Source of the DNA: a virus
DNA: 42,301 nt
Reading direction: 5' to 3' (one strand)
Virus record (IMG/VR): IMGVR_UViG_3300025940_000013
Location: 1-42,301 of that record
Made by a program: the position numbers and the translations under genes. A model generated the notes under the pieces. The model saw only the letters and a program-made list of their open reading frames with translations. It was not told the origin of the DNA and did no database searches. Shown in pieces: positions 31,022 to 39,613 of the stretch (the first letter of the stretch is position 1; each line of letters starts with the position of its first letter).

Positions 31022-33871
31022 CTACCTGAGGTAAACCGTGTGCCCGAAATTCAACATTTGGGGCTTCGGCGGCCGGCGCTGCGTCCTCAGATCCACGCTG
31101 ATTCCGCTTAACCGTACCACACCACATTCAGCGGGTAGAGTGTATCGGACACGCTCGGTATAGATTAGCCCCGCGATCCGGCCGCTCAGGACGAGGGCGC
31201 CGGTGTCGACCGGGATCCCGCGCGTCCGCCGTAGCGCAGCGGGTTGGCCGTCCAGCGTCAGCGTCCCCGCCTCCGCCGGCATATTGATGTTGCGGCCATA
31301 CAACAATTCGGTGGCCTGGCCGCTCAGCGTCAGCGTTCCCAGGCCCGCCGTCATCTTGGTGTTGCGGCCGTACCACAGCGCCGTGGCCTGACCGCTCATG
31401 GTCAGCGTGCCGGTCAGGGCCGGCATCTTCCTGTTGTAACGCAGCGTGGCTGGCTGGCCGCCCAGCCCCAGGAAGCCAATCCCGGCTGGCAGGGTCTTGG
31501 AGCCGGCGCCGGACCAGATCAGGTTGACCACGGGCCCGGCCAGCGTCAGCGTGCCGAGGCCGGCAGGCATTCTGCGGCTGTAACGCAGCGTAACATTCTG
31601 GCCGCTGAGCGCCACCGTACCAGTGCCCGCCGGCACTTTGCGCCCAACGCGTAACCCTACGGGCTGGCCGCTCATCGCGGCCGTGCCGTTGGTCACCGGC
31701 AGCCTGCGTGCGCTGCGTAGCGCCGCGGTCTGCCCCGACAGCGCGGCCGTGCCGGTCGCCGCTGGCATCGTGCGGTGCGTGACGCCGCCCCCCGCCGCGG
31801 GCTTCAGCGCAATCAACCACAACGAAGAAGGACTGCTTGACGCCTGTGATTGATCGACGTTGCCCGTCGCGCCTATCGGCGCGTTATCCTTGTCGGCGAA
31901 ATACGTCAGATGATCGTAACGTTCGGTAAAGCCGGTCGGCGGCGTCAGCGTCGTCGAGGCATCCCAATTGTGTTGCCAGAACACCAATTTGGTGTTGGCG
32001 ACTGTCGTTGTGACGCTGTTCGCCCTTCCTGCGCCGGGAACACCACTAGTGTTAGTGGCAATTTGCGGGTTCTTGGAATACGCATCAATTGGTGAACCCG
32101 ACGCGACGCAGCCCGAATACGCCGCGACAACGGCTTGCGTGTTGCCGGTTGCATGCGTGATCGTGTAGCTGCTGCCTTCGCCCGACGCCCGCTTCCACGC
32201 TAAATTGAACGAGCCGTAAAACCCGAAACCATCATTAACAAGCGTGCTGTCGATAATAGTGAAGCCCGCAGGGAACGTCGCCGCTGGCACTGACTCAGAA
32301 CCGTGCAGCTGAAACAACGACAGCAAAATAATATCGCCGTCGACGACCCCCGCGGGCGCGTTGACCGTCGTGTTGGTCCGGCTCGCATAGGTCGTATTGT
32401 CGAACGACCGAAACGGCGGGAATGCGCCAGCCACAGGCGTATAAGTCAGCGTTGCGGCCTGGCCCGCCAGCGCCACCGTGCCGGTATCCGCGGTCATCGT
32501 GCGGTGAACGACCGTAGGATGCTTGAACGCCATCACGATCATGCCGTGTAGCGCAGAAGCAGGCCCTGTAACCGACAGCGAACCCGTAGCACCGGATGTC
32601 GGTTTTACGGCGTCGTAGCAAGCCAAAGCGACACTCGGGCTAGTGGCGTTACCGCGATCAGATCGCTCGGTCCAAGTATTAATCTGTGGGGCAATTGAAG
32701 TGTTAATCGCGCCGGAAGCACCAGTGAGGTTCGTCGCGCCAACCATGTTGGAAGCGTTATCAGCCACGCCCGCAGCGCGTGCTATATAGACGCCCGAAAC
32801 AATTAGTTCATTCGTCGTCGCCGTCGTAATCGACGGACTCATAGTGATAGTTGAGCTAGCCGTCGTTTGAGCGAACTTCATACTGGTGTCAAAGACCGGA
32901 GCGCCTTTGTTCGAGCGATACGCCCGCACCGTGCCTAATGCGCGCGAACCGCCCGTGCGCGCAAATACGTAACTTGGCGGGCTCGCGCCACGAATACAGT
33001 ACCCCGCCTGAAACGAAGTGTCGGACGCGGTAGTGGCGTTGGTGGTGTTGCCGCCCGCGTCGCTTTGCGTAAACGTCCACGCCGCATTGGTATAGATAAC
33101 GGCACCGCGAACAGCAAAGTCCACGATTAACAGATCACCCTGCGCGACCCCCGCAGGCTCGGTCAGCGTGTAGTTGCCGCTGGCGTTGACCGCCGCTTCG
33201 GTAACACCGACGAACGTCCATACCGGCGCCGTCGTTGACAGCGTCGCGGCCTGTCCGGCCAGCGCCACCGTGCCGGTCCCCGCCACCATCGTGTACGGCG
33301 AGCCGGCCGGATCGTTACTCTCAACAAGGTCAACGGAGAAGTTATAGCCGCCGCTACTGCCGGGCTGGATATTAGCAACGATGTTCCAAGCACCGTCAGT
33401 GGTAATGGTTTGCTGTTGGCTCCGGTCTGAAACGCCGGTGTCCTGCTTAAACATCGTCGTCGCAGTGGTGTGGCCGGAACTATACTTCTGACCAGCGAAC
33501 GCGGTGTTATCATTATTGTTGTAGAACGCGACAATGACCCAATCGCCTGCGTTCAACGTCAAGCCGGGATGCGCAATAAGATCCGACGTTACCGTGCTGT
33601 TGCTCGCAACTGTCGTGCTGTTGCTGCCGCCAAACGTCAGCCGAAACGGCGTTGTCGTCATGTCGCAGTTGGAGGGGCCTAGGGTAACCCCGTCCCACTT
33701 GCCGAACGACGCGCCGTAAATTTCCAGCGCATTCGAAAACGAGGCTTGGAAGCGAACTCGCAACGAGCCGTTCGACGCAGCCGACAGCTTAACCAACACA
33801 CGAAAATTCGTGTTGGCGTTAGCGTCGTTTAGCGTCAGCGCCGGTGATGGCGTGTAGACCGTTACAGCCAC
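31022..33871 (-). CDS. Large virion surface protein with ~22-residue beta repeats, GTG start
   Basis: 949 residues; GTG start at 33871 with AAGGA upstream. Residues 1-690 are beta-rich domains (LRVRFQASFSNALEIYGASF; AVYTNAAWTFTQSDAGGN-like segments). A repeat with the core GTxxLxGQxxxLxYxR appears singly near 195 and 457, then about ten times in tandem from about 700 to 945 (AGTGTVALSGQNVTLRYSR; AGLGTLTLSGQATELLYGR). The period of 22-26 residues suggests a stacked beta structure. A probable tail or head fibre/adhesin. It is by far the largest gene of the virion block. No enzyme motif is seen. Confidence 0.85.
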   Translation of the reverse strand: MAVTVYTPSPALTLNDANANTNFRVLVKLSAASNGSLRVRFQASFSNALEIYGASFGKWDGVTLGPSNCDMTTTPFRLTFGGSNSTTVASNSTVTSDLIAHPGLTLNAGDWVIVAFYNNNDNTAFAGQKYSSGHTTATTMFKQDTGVSDRSQQQTITTDGAWNIVANIQPGSSGGYNFSVDLVESNDPAGSPYTMVAGTGTVALAGQAATLSTTAPVWTFVGVTEAAVNASGNYTLTEPAGVAQGDLLIVDFAVRGAVIYTNAAWTFTQSDAGGNTTNATTASDTSFQAGYCIRGASPPSYVFARTGGSRALGTVRAYRSNKGAPVFDTSMKFAQTTASSTITMSPSITTATTNELIVSGVYIARAAGVADNASNMVGATNLTGASGAINTSIAPQINTWTERSDRGNATSPSVALACYDAVKPTSGATGSLSVTGPASALHGMIVMAFKHPTVVHRTMTADTGTVALAGQAATLTYTPVAGAFPPFRSFDNTTYASRTNTTVNAPAGVVDGDIILLSLFQLHGSESVPAATFPAGFTIIDSTLVNDGFGFYGSFNLAWKRASGEGSSYTITHATGNTQAVVAAYSGCVASGSPIDAYSKNPQIATNTSGVPGAGRANSVTTTVANTKLVFWQHNWDASTTLTPPTGFTERYDHLTYFADKDNAPIGATGNVDQSQASSSPSSLWLIALKPAAGGGVTHRTMPAATGTAALSGQTAALRSARRLPVTNGTAAMSGQPVGLRVGRKVPAGTGTVALSGQNVTLRYSRRMPAGLGTLTLAGPVVNLIWSGAGSKTLPAGIGFLGLGGQPATLRYNRKMPALTGTLTMSGQATALWYGRNTKMTAGLGTLTLSGQATELLYGRNINMPAEAGTLTLDGQPAALRRTRGIPVDTGALVLSGRIAGLIYTERVRYTLPAECGVVRLSGISVDLRTQRRPPKPQMLNFGHTVYLR
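31075..31775 (-). repeat. About ten tandem repeats (~66-78 bp) encoding the GT-L-GQ motif
   Basis: In-frame repeats of about 66 to 78 bases at the 3' end of the large surface-protein gene. The DNA copies are diverged but keep the pattern for Gly-Thr, Leu, Gly-Gln and an Arg-rich turn. Coding repeat, not an array. Confidence 0.8.
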
Positions 33872-33890
33872 TGTGACGGTCCTTCAGGGG

Positions 33891-34334
33891 TTAGGGGGTC
33901 ATCGTCATCTGGACGGCGCCGTTGGTCGGGTCGTAGTCAACCGTGAAGGTTTCGGTGTCGGCCAGCGTGATGCTACTGCCGTAATCGTACCAGCCGACCA
34001 GCTTGTTGGACGCAGAAGAATTGTAGAGGTAGGCGTATCTGAACGGCCCAATGCCACCCGCGGTGGCGGTGAATACACTATCTGCTAAGACCAATTTGAA
34101 AATGTAGGATGCCGTAGCGGCACTGGTAACGGTCGGGGTGTTACCGCCGGCGGTGTAGCCGTTCGCCGCCGTCGGCGCCGGGTAGAGGCCGGTCGACCAC
34201 GTCGCATCGGTAAGCCCGTTACCGCCAGTCGGTCCGGTGTTGCTCAGTGCGATCTTGTAGACCGCGGTTTGCAAATTGTGTCCGCCCTTCGACATTTCGT
34301 CGACAAAAGCATTATATTTGTTGAACGCAACCAT
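33891..34334 (-). CDS. Small virion-type protein
   Basis: 147 residues from the ATG at 34334 with GGGGAG upstream; the frame open to 34397 is not the start. MVAFNKYNAFVDEMSKGGHN is followed by strand-rich Gly/Thr/Ala segments (TAVYKIALSNTGPTGGNGL; IGPFRYAYLYNSSASNKLV; TLADTETFTVDYDPTNGA). This pattern is common in phage structural proteins found near the portal. Probably a virion surface or head-tail accessory protein. Confidence 0.78.
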   Translation of the reverse strand: MVAFNKYNAFVDEMSKGGHNLQTAVYKIALSNTGPTGGNGLTDATWSTGLYPAPTAANGYTAGGNTPTVTSAATASYIFKLVLADSVFTATAGGIGPFRYAYLYNSSASNKLVGWYDYGSSITLADTETFTVDYDPTNGAVQMTMTP

Positions 34335-34410
34335 TGTTAATCTCCCCGGGGTTGGTAGGCGTCTTGCGCAGGTCGCTGTAGAGGTCGGCGATATCACCCA
34401 TCCGCGGCAT
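34312..34410 (-). CDS. Possible 32-residue micro-ORF between portal and next gene
   Basis: ATG at 34410 shares a base with the portal stop (TGATG); the frame reads MPRMGDIADLYSDLRKTPTN then ends inside the next gene's start region. It has no hydrophobic segment. It fills an otherwise 75-base gap and fits the operon's coupling style, but it could be a spacer with no product. Confidence 0.3.
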   Translation of the reverse strand: MPRMGDIADLYSDLRKTPTNPGEINNGCVQQI

Positions 34411-36749
34411 CACACCCTCCCACCGCCTGGCGGTTGCGACATCTTGAAGGCCTGCATGGCCTGGCGCTCTTGCTGCTTGGCCTGCATGTCACCGCGGCGC
34501 ATGTTCATTTGCTCGGCGGCGAGGCGCTGCTTCTCCTGCGCGATTTGCACGTCGACCTGTTTTTTCATCATCTCGGACTGATGCTTCTCGCGATCGTGCA
34601 TCGCGTCCTGGTTGGCCTGCTGCGCGTCCGCCTCGGTGTCGCGCTGCTTGGCCTGCAGCTCCATCTGCTTGATGCTGCGATCGTTCTGCAGCTTCTCGGT
34701 GTGCTCCTGCGATTTCTGCTTGAGCTCGGCGGCCTTCATGTCGGACTGCGCCTTGATCTTTTCCTTCTCGGTCTGCTGCTTCATCTGCTCAATCTGGAGC
34801 TGGATCTTGCCCATGGCCGTGGTCGGGTCATCGCCCTTGCCGGCCTCGCCCTTCGCCTTCATTTGCTCGACCAGCTCGTCGATTGCGCCATCGAGTGAGC
34901 GGCCGGCGCGGAACGGCGCGGTGGAAAACTTCAGCACCTCGCCGGCGAATGACGCGGTCTGCGGCTCGGCGGATATCATGGCGGAGAGCTGTTGCAGCAG
35001 GCCGCCGAGCACCTGGGTAAATTCAGTCCGCCGCTGCTTCTCGGCGTTCTCGTCCGGCATGATGGTGGAATCGGTTTCGATATCTAGGACGAAAGCCTTA
35101 GCGCGGCTGTCCTTCAGGAAGCGCAGGACCTGATCGATCGTCGGCTGCTCTTGGATCTTCTGCAGTTCTTTTTGCGCCTGCTGCATCTGTTGTTGCACTT
35201 GCTGCATCAGTTGTTGCGCCATTTGTGGGTTTTGTTGCGCCTGCTGCTGGATCTGCGGGTTCTGCACTGCCTGCGTTGCCTGCTGCACCAGTTGCTGGAT
35301 CTTGCCCTGGATCTGCTGCGCGCTCCGCTCCTGCATCTGGTTGGTCGGCAGCTGCGTCTGGCTCATTTCGATAATCGTCACGTCCGAAAATTTCGAGGTG
35401 ACAATCTCCAAGCAGATCTCGACTAGATCTCTCGAAAGCCGCACTAATTCGTGCTGCTTGTCCCGAATCCTTGTACTCCCGTACTGCGTTTTCAATTGTT
35501 GGGCGCCAAGGGTTTCGTTTGGGTCCGTCGCCCCCCGCATAATATCGGATAGTCCCATTATCTGATAAATGTCGCTGATGACCTCCTTTCGGAGGGCGAC
35601 CAGGCCCGTGATGGTCTGGGCGATCATGTCGATCGGAAGCCATATGATCGGATCCTTGGTGCCGCCGAACGTCGCCCAATTCTTGATTGGGACCAACAAT
35701 CGTCCTGGCGTCTTGATGGCGATCGCGGTTCGCACCGCCTCGTCGAGCTCACCGCCGCCGGCCGGATAGAAGCCTTTGGCTTCCAGCGCATCTGACAGCG
35801 CGTGGATGCGCCCGGTCAGCATGTTCACTTCGTCGAGCTGGTCCCGGTACTGCATGACGTCAGGAACGGGTACAAGCGATCCGCGCTGTAGCGTCCCATA
35901 GGCAGGCTTGGGGCAAGGGAAAAAATTACGTAGCTCGAGATGTGGATCATCCTCGTCGAGGATGTCCTCGCAACCGTGGGCAACCCAAAGCACACGCTGG
36001 TTGGTCTTGTCCCAGACTTCCCAGAACTTGGCGCGCTCGCGCGCGTCGGCGCCGCCGATTTGCTTGGCTTCTTTGTCAACCTTGTACTCCGCGTCCTGGT
36101 AGGCGTCGCCACTGTAGTCCTTGAAACGGTCGCGCGCCTCTGGTCTGGTGAGATAGCTTGCAGCCGCGACCCAGGTCACTTCCCTCCAGTTGCGAGAGAT
36201 CGAATGCAAAAAGTCCCGCCGGCCTTTGAAATCGATACATACTTTCTCGTGCTTGTAGTAGCCCTTGCCCTTGCCGCTCTCATACCGACACCAGGCCGTG
36301 CCGCGGCCGATCATGGCGAGATCGTCGCGCAGAAGCAGCATCAGCTCGTTTATTTCTGTGAGATCAAACGCGACCACGGCGCAGCGTTCAGCGACTTCGG
36401 ACGCTGCCTGATACACCGGCCGTCGATCTTTGAATTTTGGTACTACAACCGGGATCGGAGCTTTGGCGTAAATGCTGGGCTTCACCACTTCGCAATTTGC
36501 CCAGAACATCTGAAATTCTTTGTCGCGTATCTTTTTGCCGGAGTAGGCCAGGTCCGACGACAGCCGCGATAGTGAGGCGTAGAGCCGGTCGATGTTGTCG
36601 CAGTGGTCGTGCCATTCGTCGAACGCGTCCTCGCTCTCACTCAAGAGATTGAGCCAGGCCTTGGCCTTGCCCGGCTCGACGTTCGGGTTGTAGCTGATGT
36701 CGTCGTGGCGCAGATCGTCCTCGACGGGGATGCGGTTTTTCTTAGCCAT
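34410..36749 (-). CDS. Portal protein (P22-like)
   Basis: 779 residues. The clip/stem region resembles P22-type portals: LLSESEDAFDEWHDHCDNID opening, WANCEVVKPSIYAKAPIPVV, the long helix region DQLDEVNMLTGRIHALSDAL with EAKGFYPAGGGELDEAVRTA, then IYQIMGLSDIMRGATDPNET. After the core, residues about 490-560 are Gln-rich and the last 150 residues form a charged coiled coil (QIEQMKQQTEKEKIKAQSDM). The portal ring is the DNA entry and exit channel and the seat for the adaptor. Gene order terminase-portal-scaffold-capsid supports it. Confidence 0.9.
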   Translation of the reverse strand: MAKKNRIPVEDDLRHDDISYNPNVEPGKAKAWLNLLSESEDAFDEWHDHCDNIDRLYASLSRLSSDLAYSGKKIRDKEFQMFWANCEVVKPSIYAKAPIPVVVPKFKDRRPVYQAASEVAERCAVVAFDLTEINELMLLLRDDLAMIGRGTAWCRYESGKGKGYYKHEKVCIDFKGRRDFLHSISRNWREVTWVAAASYLTRPEARDRFKDYSGDAYQDAEYKVDKEAKQIGGADARERAKFWEVWDKTNQRVLWVAHGCEDILDEDDPHLELRNFFPCPKPAYGTLQRGSLVPVPDVMQYRDQLDEVNMLTGRIHALSDALEAKGFYPAGGGELDEAVRTAIAIKTPGRLLVPIKNWATFGGTKDPIIWLPIDMIAQTITGLVALRKEVISDIYQIMGLSDIMRGATDPNETLGAQQLKTQYGSTRIRDKQHELVRLSRDLVEICLEIVTSKFSDVTIIEMSQTQLPTNQMQERSAQQIQGKIQQLVQQATQAVQNPQIQQQAQQNPQMAQQLMQQVQQQMQQAQKELQKIQEQPTIDQVLRFLKDSRAKAFVLDIETDSTIMPDENAEKQRRTEFTQVLGGLLQQLSAMISAEPQTASFAGEVLKFSTAPFRAGRSLDGAIDELVEQMKAKGEAGKGDDPTTAMGKIQLQIEQMKQQTEKEKIKAQSDMKAAELKQKSQEHTEKLQNDRSIKQMELQAKQRDTEADAQQANQDAMHDREKHQSEMMKKQVDVQIAQEKQRLAAEQMNMRRGDMQAKQQERQAMQAFKMSQPPGGGRV

Positions 36750-36750
36750 G

Positions 36751-37110
36751 CTATGCCCCGTACTCCCATTGATGCTTGCAGCCTGGACAGGTCAGCAGCA
36801 GGCGACGACCCACTCTGTCGACGCGACGCGCGGAAATCTCACCGCAGGCCGGGCACGGCCGCGGCGCCGCCGCAGGCAGCTCCATGTTATTGGTGGTCCA
36901 GGTCGGACCGCTCGGTGTTTGCGTTGGGTTTAGCCCTGTCTCCAGCTTCGCCATTGGCTCGCCGAGCGGCTCGTCAAGCAGGTTAGCGGCCTCAACCATC
37001 AGGTTAGCAGCGTCGTCGCTGACCAGCGCCACCCAGCTCTCGCGCGGATCCACCGCCAGGATAGCGGCGGCGCAGGTGCGGAGACGGTAGACCAGATCCT
37101 GCTGGTTCAT
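36751..37110 (-). CDS. Small protein with C-terminal zinc ribbon
   Basis: 119 residues, ATGA-coupled to the terminase stop. Helical N-terminal part (DLVYRLRTCAAAILAVDPRE; NLMVEAANLLDEP), linker, then a clear zinc ribbon CPACGEISARRVDRVGRRLL and TCPGCKHQWEYG. It lies between TerL and portal, so a packaging accessory is possible. The ribbon is seen; the role is unknown. Confidence 0.75.
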   Translation of the reverse strand: MNQQDLVYRLRTCAAAILAVDPRESWVALVSDDAANLMVEAANLLDEPLGEPMAKLETGLNPTQTPSGPTWTTNNMELPAAAPRPCPACGEISARRVDRVGRRLLLTCPGCKHQWEYGA

Positions 37111-38474
37111 ATGATCACCCCACGTTTACGCGGCGCGTCCTGGGGTGGCGGAATGATCCAGCCGCGTTGTATCGGCACGACTACATCGCGCCGCGGCGCC
37201 TGGCGCCAGGCCTGCGCGAGGTAGCGAAAGGCGTCGGCGAAGTGCGAGGTCCAATCATGTAAGGGGGTTAGCCTGAAGGCCTTGAGCTCGTCATCCCACT
37301 CGCGGCGGTACTGCTCGAGCGCGGCCAGCGCCGGCTCGCAGCGCGGGTGGAAGATGCACAGCGGCAGCGTCCGCCTGGCGGCGTTGATGCCGTCCTGCAT
37401 CGTCGACCAGGTCACCAGCATCGGCGATAGCCCGAGCTGAGACATGGTCTCGACGCGGGTTTTCCCGCTGCCCCATTCCTTGACCTTGGCATCGTGCGGC
37501 ACCCAGTCAGTGCCATCGATCCAGCCATGCTCGGCGCGTTTACGCTCGATCACCTCGACGAAGTGCTCGAGGCCCTGGCCAGATGCTGAGTAGCAATCAA
37601 GTATGACGACCTGGCCGCCCTGCATCTGCCACCAAAAGATCGCGGTGTCATCGGTGACGCCAATATCCCAGGCCCGGTGCACAGGTTGACCCTCGATCGC
37701 CTCGCACTCAATGACACGATCTTCCTTGCGCACCGCGGCCATTTCAAAGGCGAACATGGCCCCCAATATCGCTGCGTTGAATGAGCACATCAGCTCCTGA
37801 TCGAACATCGCCTGGCCGGCGTCCTCGCCGTACAAGGTCCTGTACTCAGTGAGCGCCTCGTTGAGTTCATACGAAGATAACGCCGCGGTGTCGTGCGCGG
37901 TCAGCAGCTCGGCGAACCACTCCGGCGAGCGTTGTGCATGCTTGAACATATCGAACGCGTGATTGCGGCCACGCGGCGTTGAGATGAAGCACGCCCAGCC
38001 GCCGTTCTCCTGCAACATCGGCCGGTGATAGGCCCACGCACTCGGATTGCTTAGCGCCCATTCACTGTAGACGATGCCGGCCGGCGAGGCGCCCATGGTG
38101 GCGTCGTAACGATCGCTGCCGATGCAGGCCCAGGTGCTGCCGTTGCGGAAGCGAATAAACATGGTGCTGTCGTTGGTGTTGTCACGAAACTCATGCGGGA
38201 ACGCCTCATCGATGCGGCGCCGACCCGTGTGCGGATTGACTGCCGTCCATATCGAACGACGTGCTTGTTCGAACTCAGGCAAGCAATGCCAGTAATTACC
38301 AACGCGCCGGACCGCACACACCGCGGCATGATGTAACGCAACCTCGTCTTTGCCCGCACGTCTGTGCCAGATCGCGAGCGCCCGCGTGCCACCCTCGTGC
38401 AGGTAGCGCCACAGCTTCATCTGATGCGGCCGCGGCGTCCATTGGTTGTGCGGGATGACGATGTCAGTGCTCAT
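37107..38474 (-). CDS. terL: Terminase large subunit
   Basis: 455 residues, the DNA packaging motor. Walker A is IWHRRAGKDEVAL (about 37-44); Walker B is GIVYSEWALS (about 133-141, the Glu in SEW); the coupling motif is ISTPRGRN near 165. The nuclease domain has RAWDIGVTDDTAIF (D270), VPHDAKVKEWG (D328) and DWTSHFADAFRYLAQ (D414). This is the standard two-domain TerL. The start overlaps a micro membrane ORF by 11 bases. The downstream neighbours are the zinc-ribbon protein and the portal. No separate HNH gene is seen beside it. Confidence 0.95.
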   Translation of the reverse strand: MSTDIVIPHNQWTPRPHQMKLWRYLHEGGTRALAIWHRRAGKDEVALHHAAVCAVRRVGNYWHCLPEFEQARRSIWTAVNPHTGRRRIDEAFPHEFRDNTNDSTMFIRFRNGSTWACIGSDRYDATMGASPAGIVYSEWALSNPSAWAYHRPMLQENGGWACFISTPRGRNHAFDMFKHAQRSPEWFAELLTAHDTAALSSYELNEALTEYRTLYGEDAGQAMFDQELMCSFNAAILGAMFAFEMAAVRKEDRVIECEAIEGQPVHRAWDIGVTDDTAIFWWQMQGGQVVILDCYSASGQGLEHFVEVIERKRAEHGWIDGTDWVPHDAKVKEWGSGKTRVETMSQLGLSPMLVTWSTMQDGINAARRTLPLCIFHPRCEPALAALEQYRREWDDELKAFRLTPLHDWTSHFADAFRYLAQAWRQAPRRDVVVPIQRGWIIPPPQDAPRKRGVII

Positions 38475-38583
38475 ACAGCAGAGCTCCCCGCATCGCCCAG
38501 ATCAGCAGCACCCACAGCGCCAGCGAGATCGCAATGCCGAGCAGACAACCGTCGCCGATATTGTTGTTGTTGTGATTATTCAT
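38464..38583 (-). CDS. Single-span membrane micro-protein just before TerL
   Basis: Thirty-nine residues (ATG 38583, TGA 38466-38464) overlapping the TerL start by 11 bases. After an Asn-rich head (MNNHNNNNIGDG) one transmembrane segment follows (CLLGIAISLALWVLLIWA) and a short tail. It sits right after a similar micro-protein. T7-group phages carry lysis proteins near terminase, so a lysis function is possible by position only. Confidence 0.55.
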   Translation of the reverse strand: MNNHNNNNIGDGCLLGIAISLALWVLLIWAMRGALLYEH

Positions 38584-38587
38584 GGCG

Positions 38588-38671
38588 TCACCGCAGCAGC
38601 AGCACCAGGCACAGCGTCAGCGCCAGCGACAGCGCGACGACGAAGAACGCCAGCCACGGGTTCATGTCCAT
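38588..38671 (-). CDS. 27-residue membrane micro-protein
   Basis: MDMNPWLAFFVVALSLALTL followed by CLVLLLR, then TGA: nearly all hydrophobic, so an inner-membrane single span. Starts at 38671 after a GAAGTGAG stretch, weak as a ribosome site. It pairs with the 39-residue micro-protein next to it; both lie between the TerS-like gene and TerL. Confidence 0.5.
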   Translation of the reverse strand: MDMNPWLAFFVVALSLALTLCLVLLLR

Positions 38672-38677
38672 CGCCGC

Positions 38678-38932
38678 TCACTTCTTTCCCTCGAGGATGT
38701 TGCGAATGGTGATGCGCAGCTCGCCCTCGACGTGGGCATCGTGCGGTTGATTCGGTTTGCCCCAACCGCGATCGAGCAGCTGCGCCGCGGCGCTAACGCG
38801 CGCGGCCTCGCTCTCACCGCTCTCGGCTACGCCGGCGAGCGCGCGTATCGACAGATCCGTGTAGGCGCGCGCCAGGGATCTGACGTGCTGCTCATTCTTC
38901 GGGGTTAATTTTTTCGGTTTCCCGTCCGGCAC
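38678..38932 (-). CDS. Small terminase-like protein (TerS candidate), GTG start
   Basis: 84 residues with a GTG start that lies inside the upstream gene (41-base overlap). The helical core LTPKNEQHVRSLARAYTDLS and AARVSAAAQLLDRGWGKPNQ is the DRGWGKP signature of small packaging-associated proteins (DUF5681-like/TerS-like) in tailed phages. The end has EGELRITIRNILEGKK. No HTH is obvious in this short form. Its place just before TerL supports a DNA recognition role, moderate confidence. Confidence 0.65.
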   Translation of the reverse strand: MPDGKPKKLTPKNEQHVRSLARAYTDLSIRALAGVAESGESEAARVSAAAQLLDRGWGKPNQPHDAHVEGELRITIRNILEGKK

Positions 38933-39080
38933 TTGCTTCGGGTGTACCCCGCTCCCTCTGCTTTAGATCGTCGACATCCTTGCGGAGCCGGGCGATCGTC
39001 AGCTGGAGCGGCTGAACAACCTCGGTGACGGCAGCTTTGATCTGGGCATCGACGAACGAAATGATCTTGGCGTTCGCCAT
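38892..39080 (-). CDS. Coiled-coil protein heading the late operon
   Basis: 62 residues from the ATG at 39080; a longer frame to 39098 is less likely. The core is a helical coiled coil (MANAKIISFVDAQIKAAVTE; VVQPLQLTIARLRKDVDDL) with an acidic end. It follows the terminator at 39099-39128 and begins the late gene series. Function unknown; such short coiled coils can be oligomerisation modules for small terminases. Confidence 0.65.
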   Translation of the reverse strand: MANAKIISFVDAQIKAAVTEVVQPLQLTIARLRKDVDDLKQRERGTPEASAGRETEKINPEE

Positions 39081-39098
39081 CGGTGTGACCCATATCAC

Positions 39099-39128
39099 GG
39101 AAAAGGCCCCACCCGTGGGGGTGAGGCC
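39099..39128 (-). terminator. Intrinsic terminator downstream of the small HTH operon
   Basis: On the minus strand a 10-bp GC-rich stem (one G-T pair; 39128-39119 with 39114-39105) with CCAC loop is followed by TTTT. It would end transcription from the 39584 promoter before the late operon. The space between 39129 and 39157 is too short to identify a late promoter. Confidence 0.7.
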
Positions 39129-39156
39129 CTAAAACTCTACCTGATTTGGGACGTGG

Positions 39157-39390
39157 TCAATAGGACCCGGGCACCCAGGGCGGCACCTTGGGCTTGTCGC
39201 CGCGGGCCACCATGCCGTTGAGCAGCAGCACGATCGGCGTAGCTATATGCCGTTGCCCCCGCACCAGGCGCCTGCCCTGGCGGTCTGACATGCCGAGAAA
39301 CCTGGCGGCCTCGGACTGCGTCAGACCGAGCGCCTCAAACGCCGCCACGAATTGCGCCGGCGTCATCTCACGTTGGTCCTGCCAGCTCAT
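39157..39390 (-). CDS. XRE-family-like transcription regulator
   Basis: 77 residues. MTPAQFVAAFEALGLTQSEA followed by ARFLGMSDRQGRRLVRGQRH is a clear lambda-Cro/XRE helix-turn-helix (turn LTQSEAARFLGMSDRQ; recognition helix to RGQR). The end IATPIVLLLNGMV is hydrophobic, likely dimer contact. It is coupled to the upstream gene and sits behind the promoter with the palindromic operator (39622-39634), the natural target of such a dimer. A feedback repressor of its own operon is the simplest reading. Confidence 0.85.
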   Translation of the reverse strand: MSWQDQREMTPAQFVAAFEALGLTQSEAARFLGMSDRQGRRLVRGQRHIATPIVLLLNGMVARGDKPKVPPWVPGSY

Positions 39391-39584
39391 CCTTCCCTCC
39401 TGATCTGCTCGACCAGGTCGGCGATCGCCTCCATCACCGTGGTGCCATAACCGCAGACGTCGAGATCTTCGTTCTCGCCCTCCTTGACGTAGGCTTTGAA
39501 TTTACCCGGCTCCATTTCAATGGTGACAACCACAGTGCGGTTGTCATCTTCGTCGCGGAAATAGTGTTCTTTGGCGTTGGTCAT
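39387..39584 (-). CDS. Small acidic protein
   Basis: 65 residues from the ATG at 39584 with AAAGG upstream; the frame extending to 39668 crosses the promoter. Strand-helix pattern (YFRDEDDNRTVVVTIEMEPG, FKAYVKEGENEDLDVCGYG, TVMEAIADLVEQIRREG) suggests a small alpha/beta HicB-like or antitoxin-like fold. No HicA-type partner lies nearby. It overlaps the HTH gene by four bases. Function unknown. Confidence 0.75.
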   Translation of the reverse strand: MTNAKEHYFRDEDDNRTVVVTIEMEPGKFKAYVKEGENEDLDVCGYGTTVMEAIADLVEQIRREG

Positions 39585-39613
39585 GTGATGTGCCTTTCGT
39601 TGTTGGTGAAAAA

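Noticed and set aside
39387-39584. HicB-like antitoxin of a toxin-antitoxin pair
   Set aside because: The strand-helix pattern is suggestive, but no HicA-like partner gene and no defining motif is present next to it.
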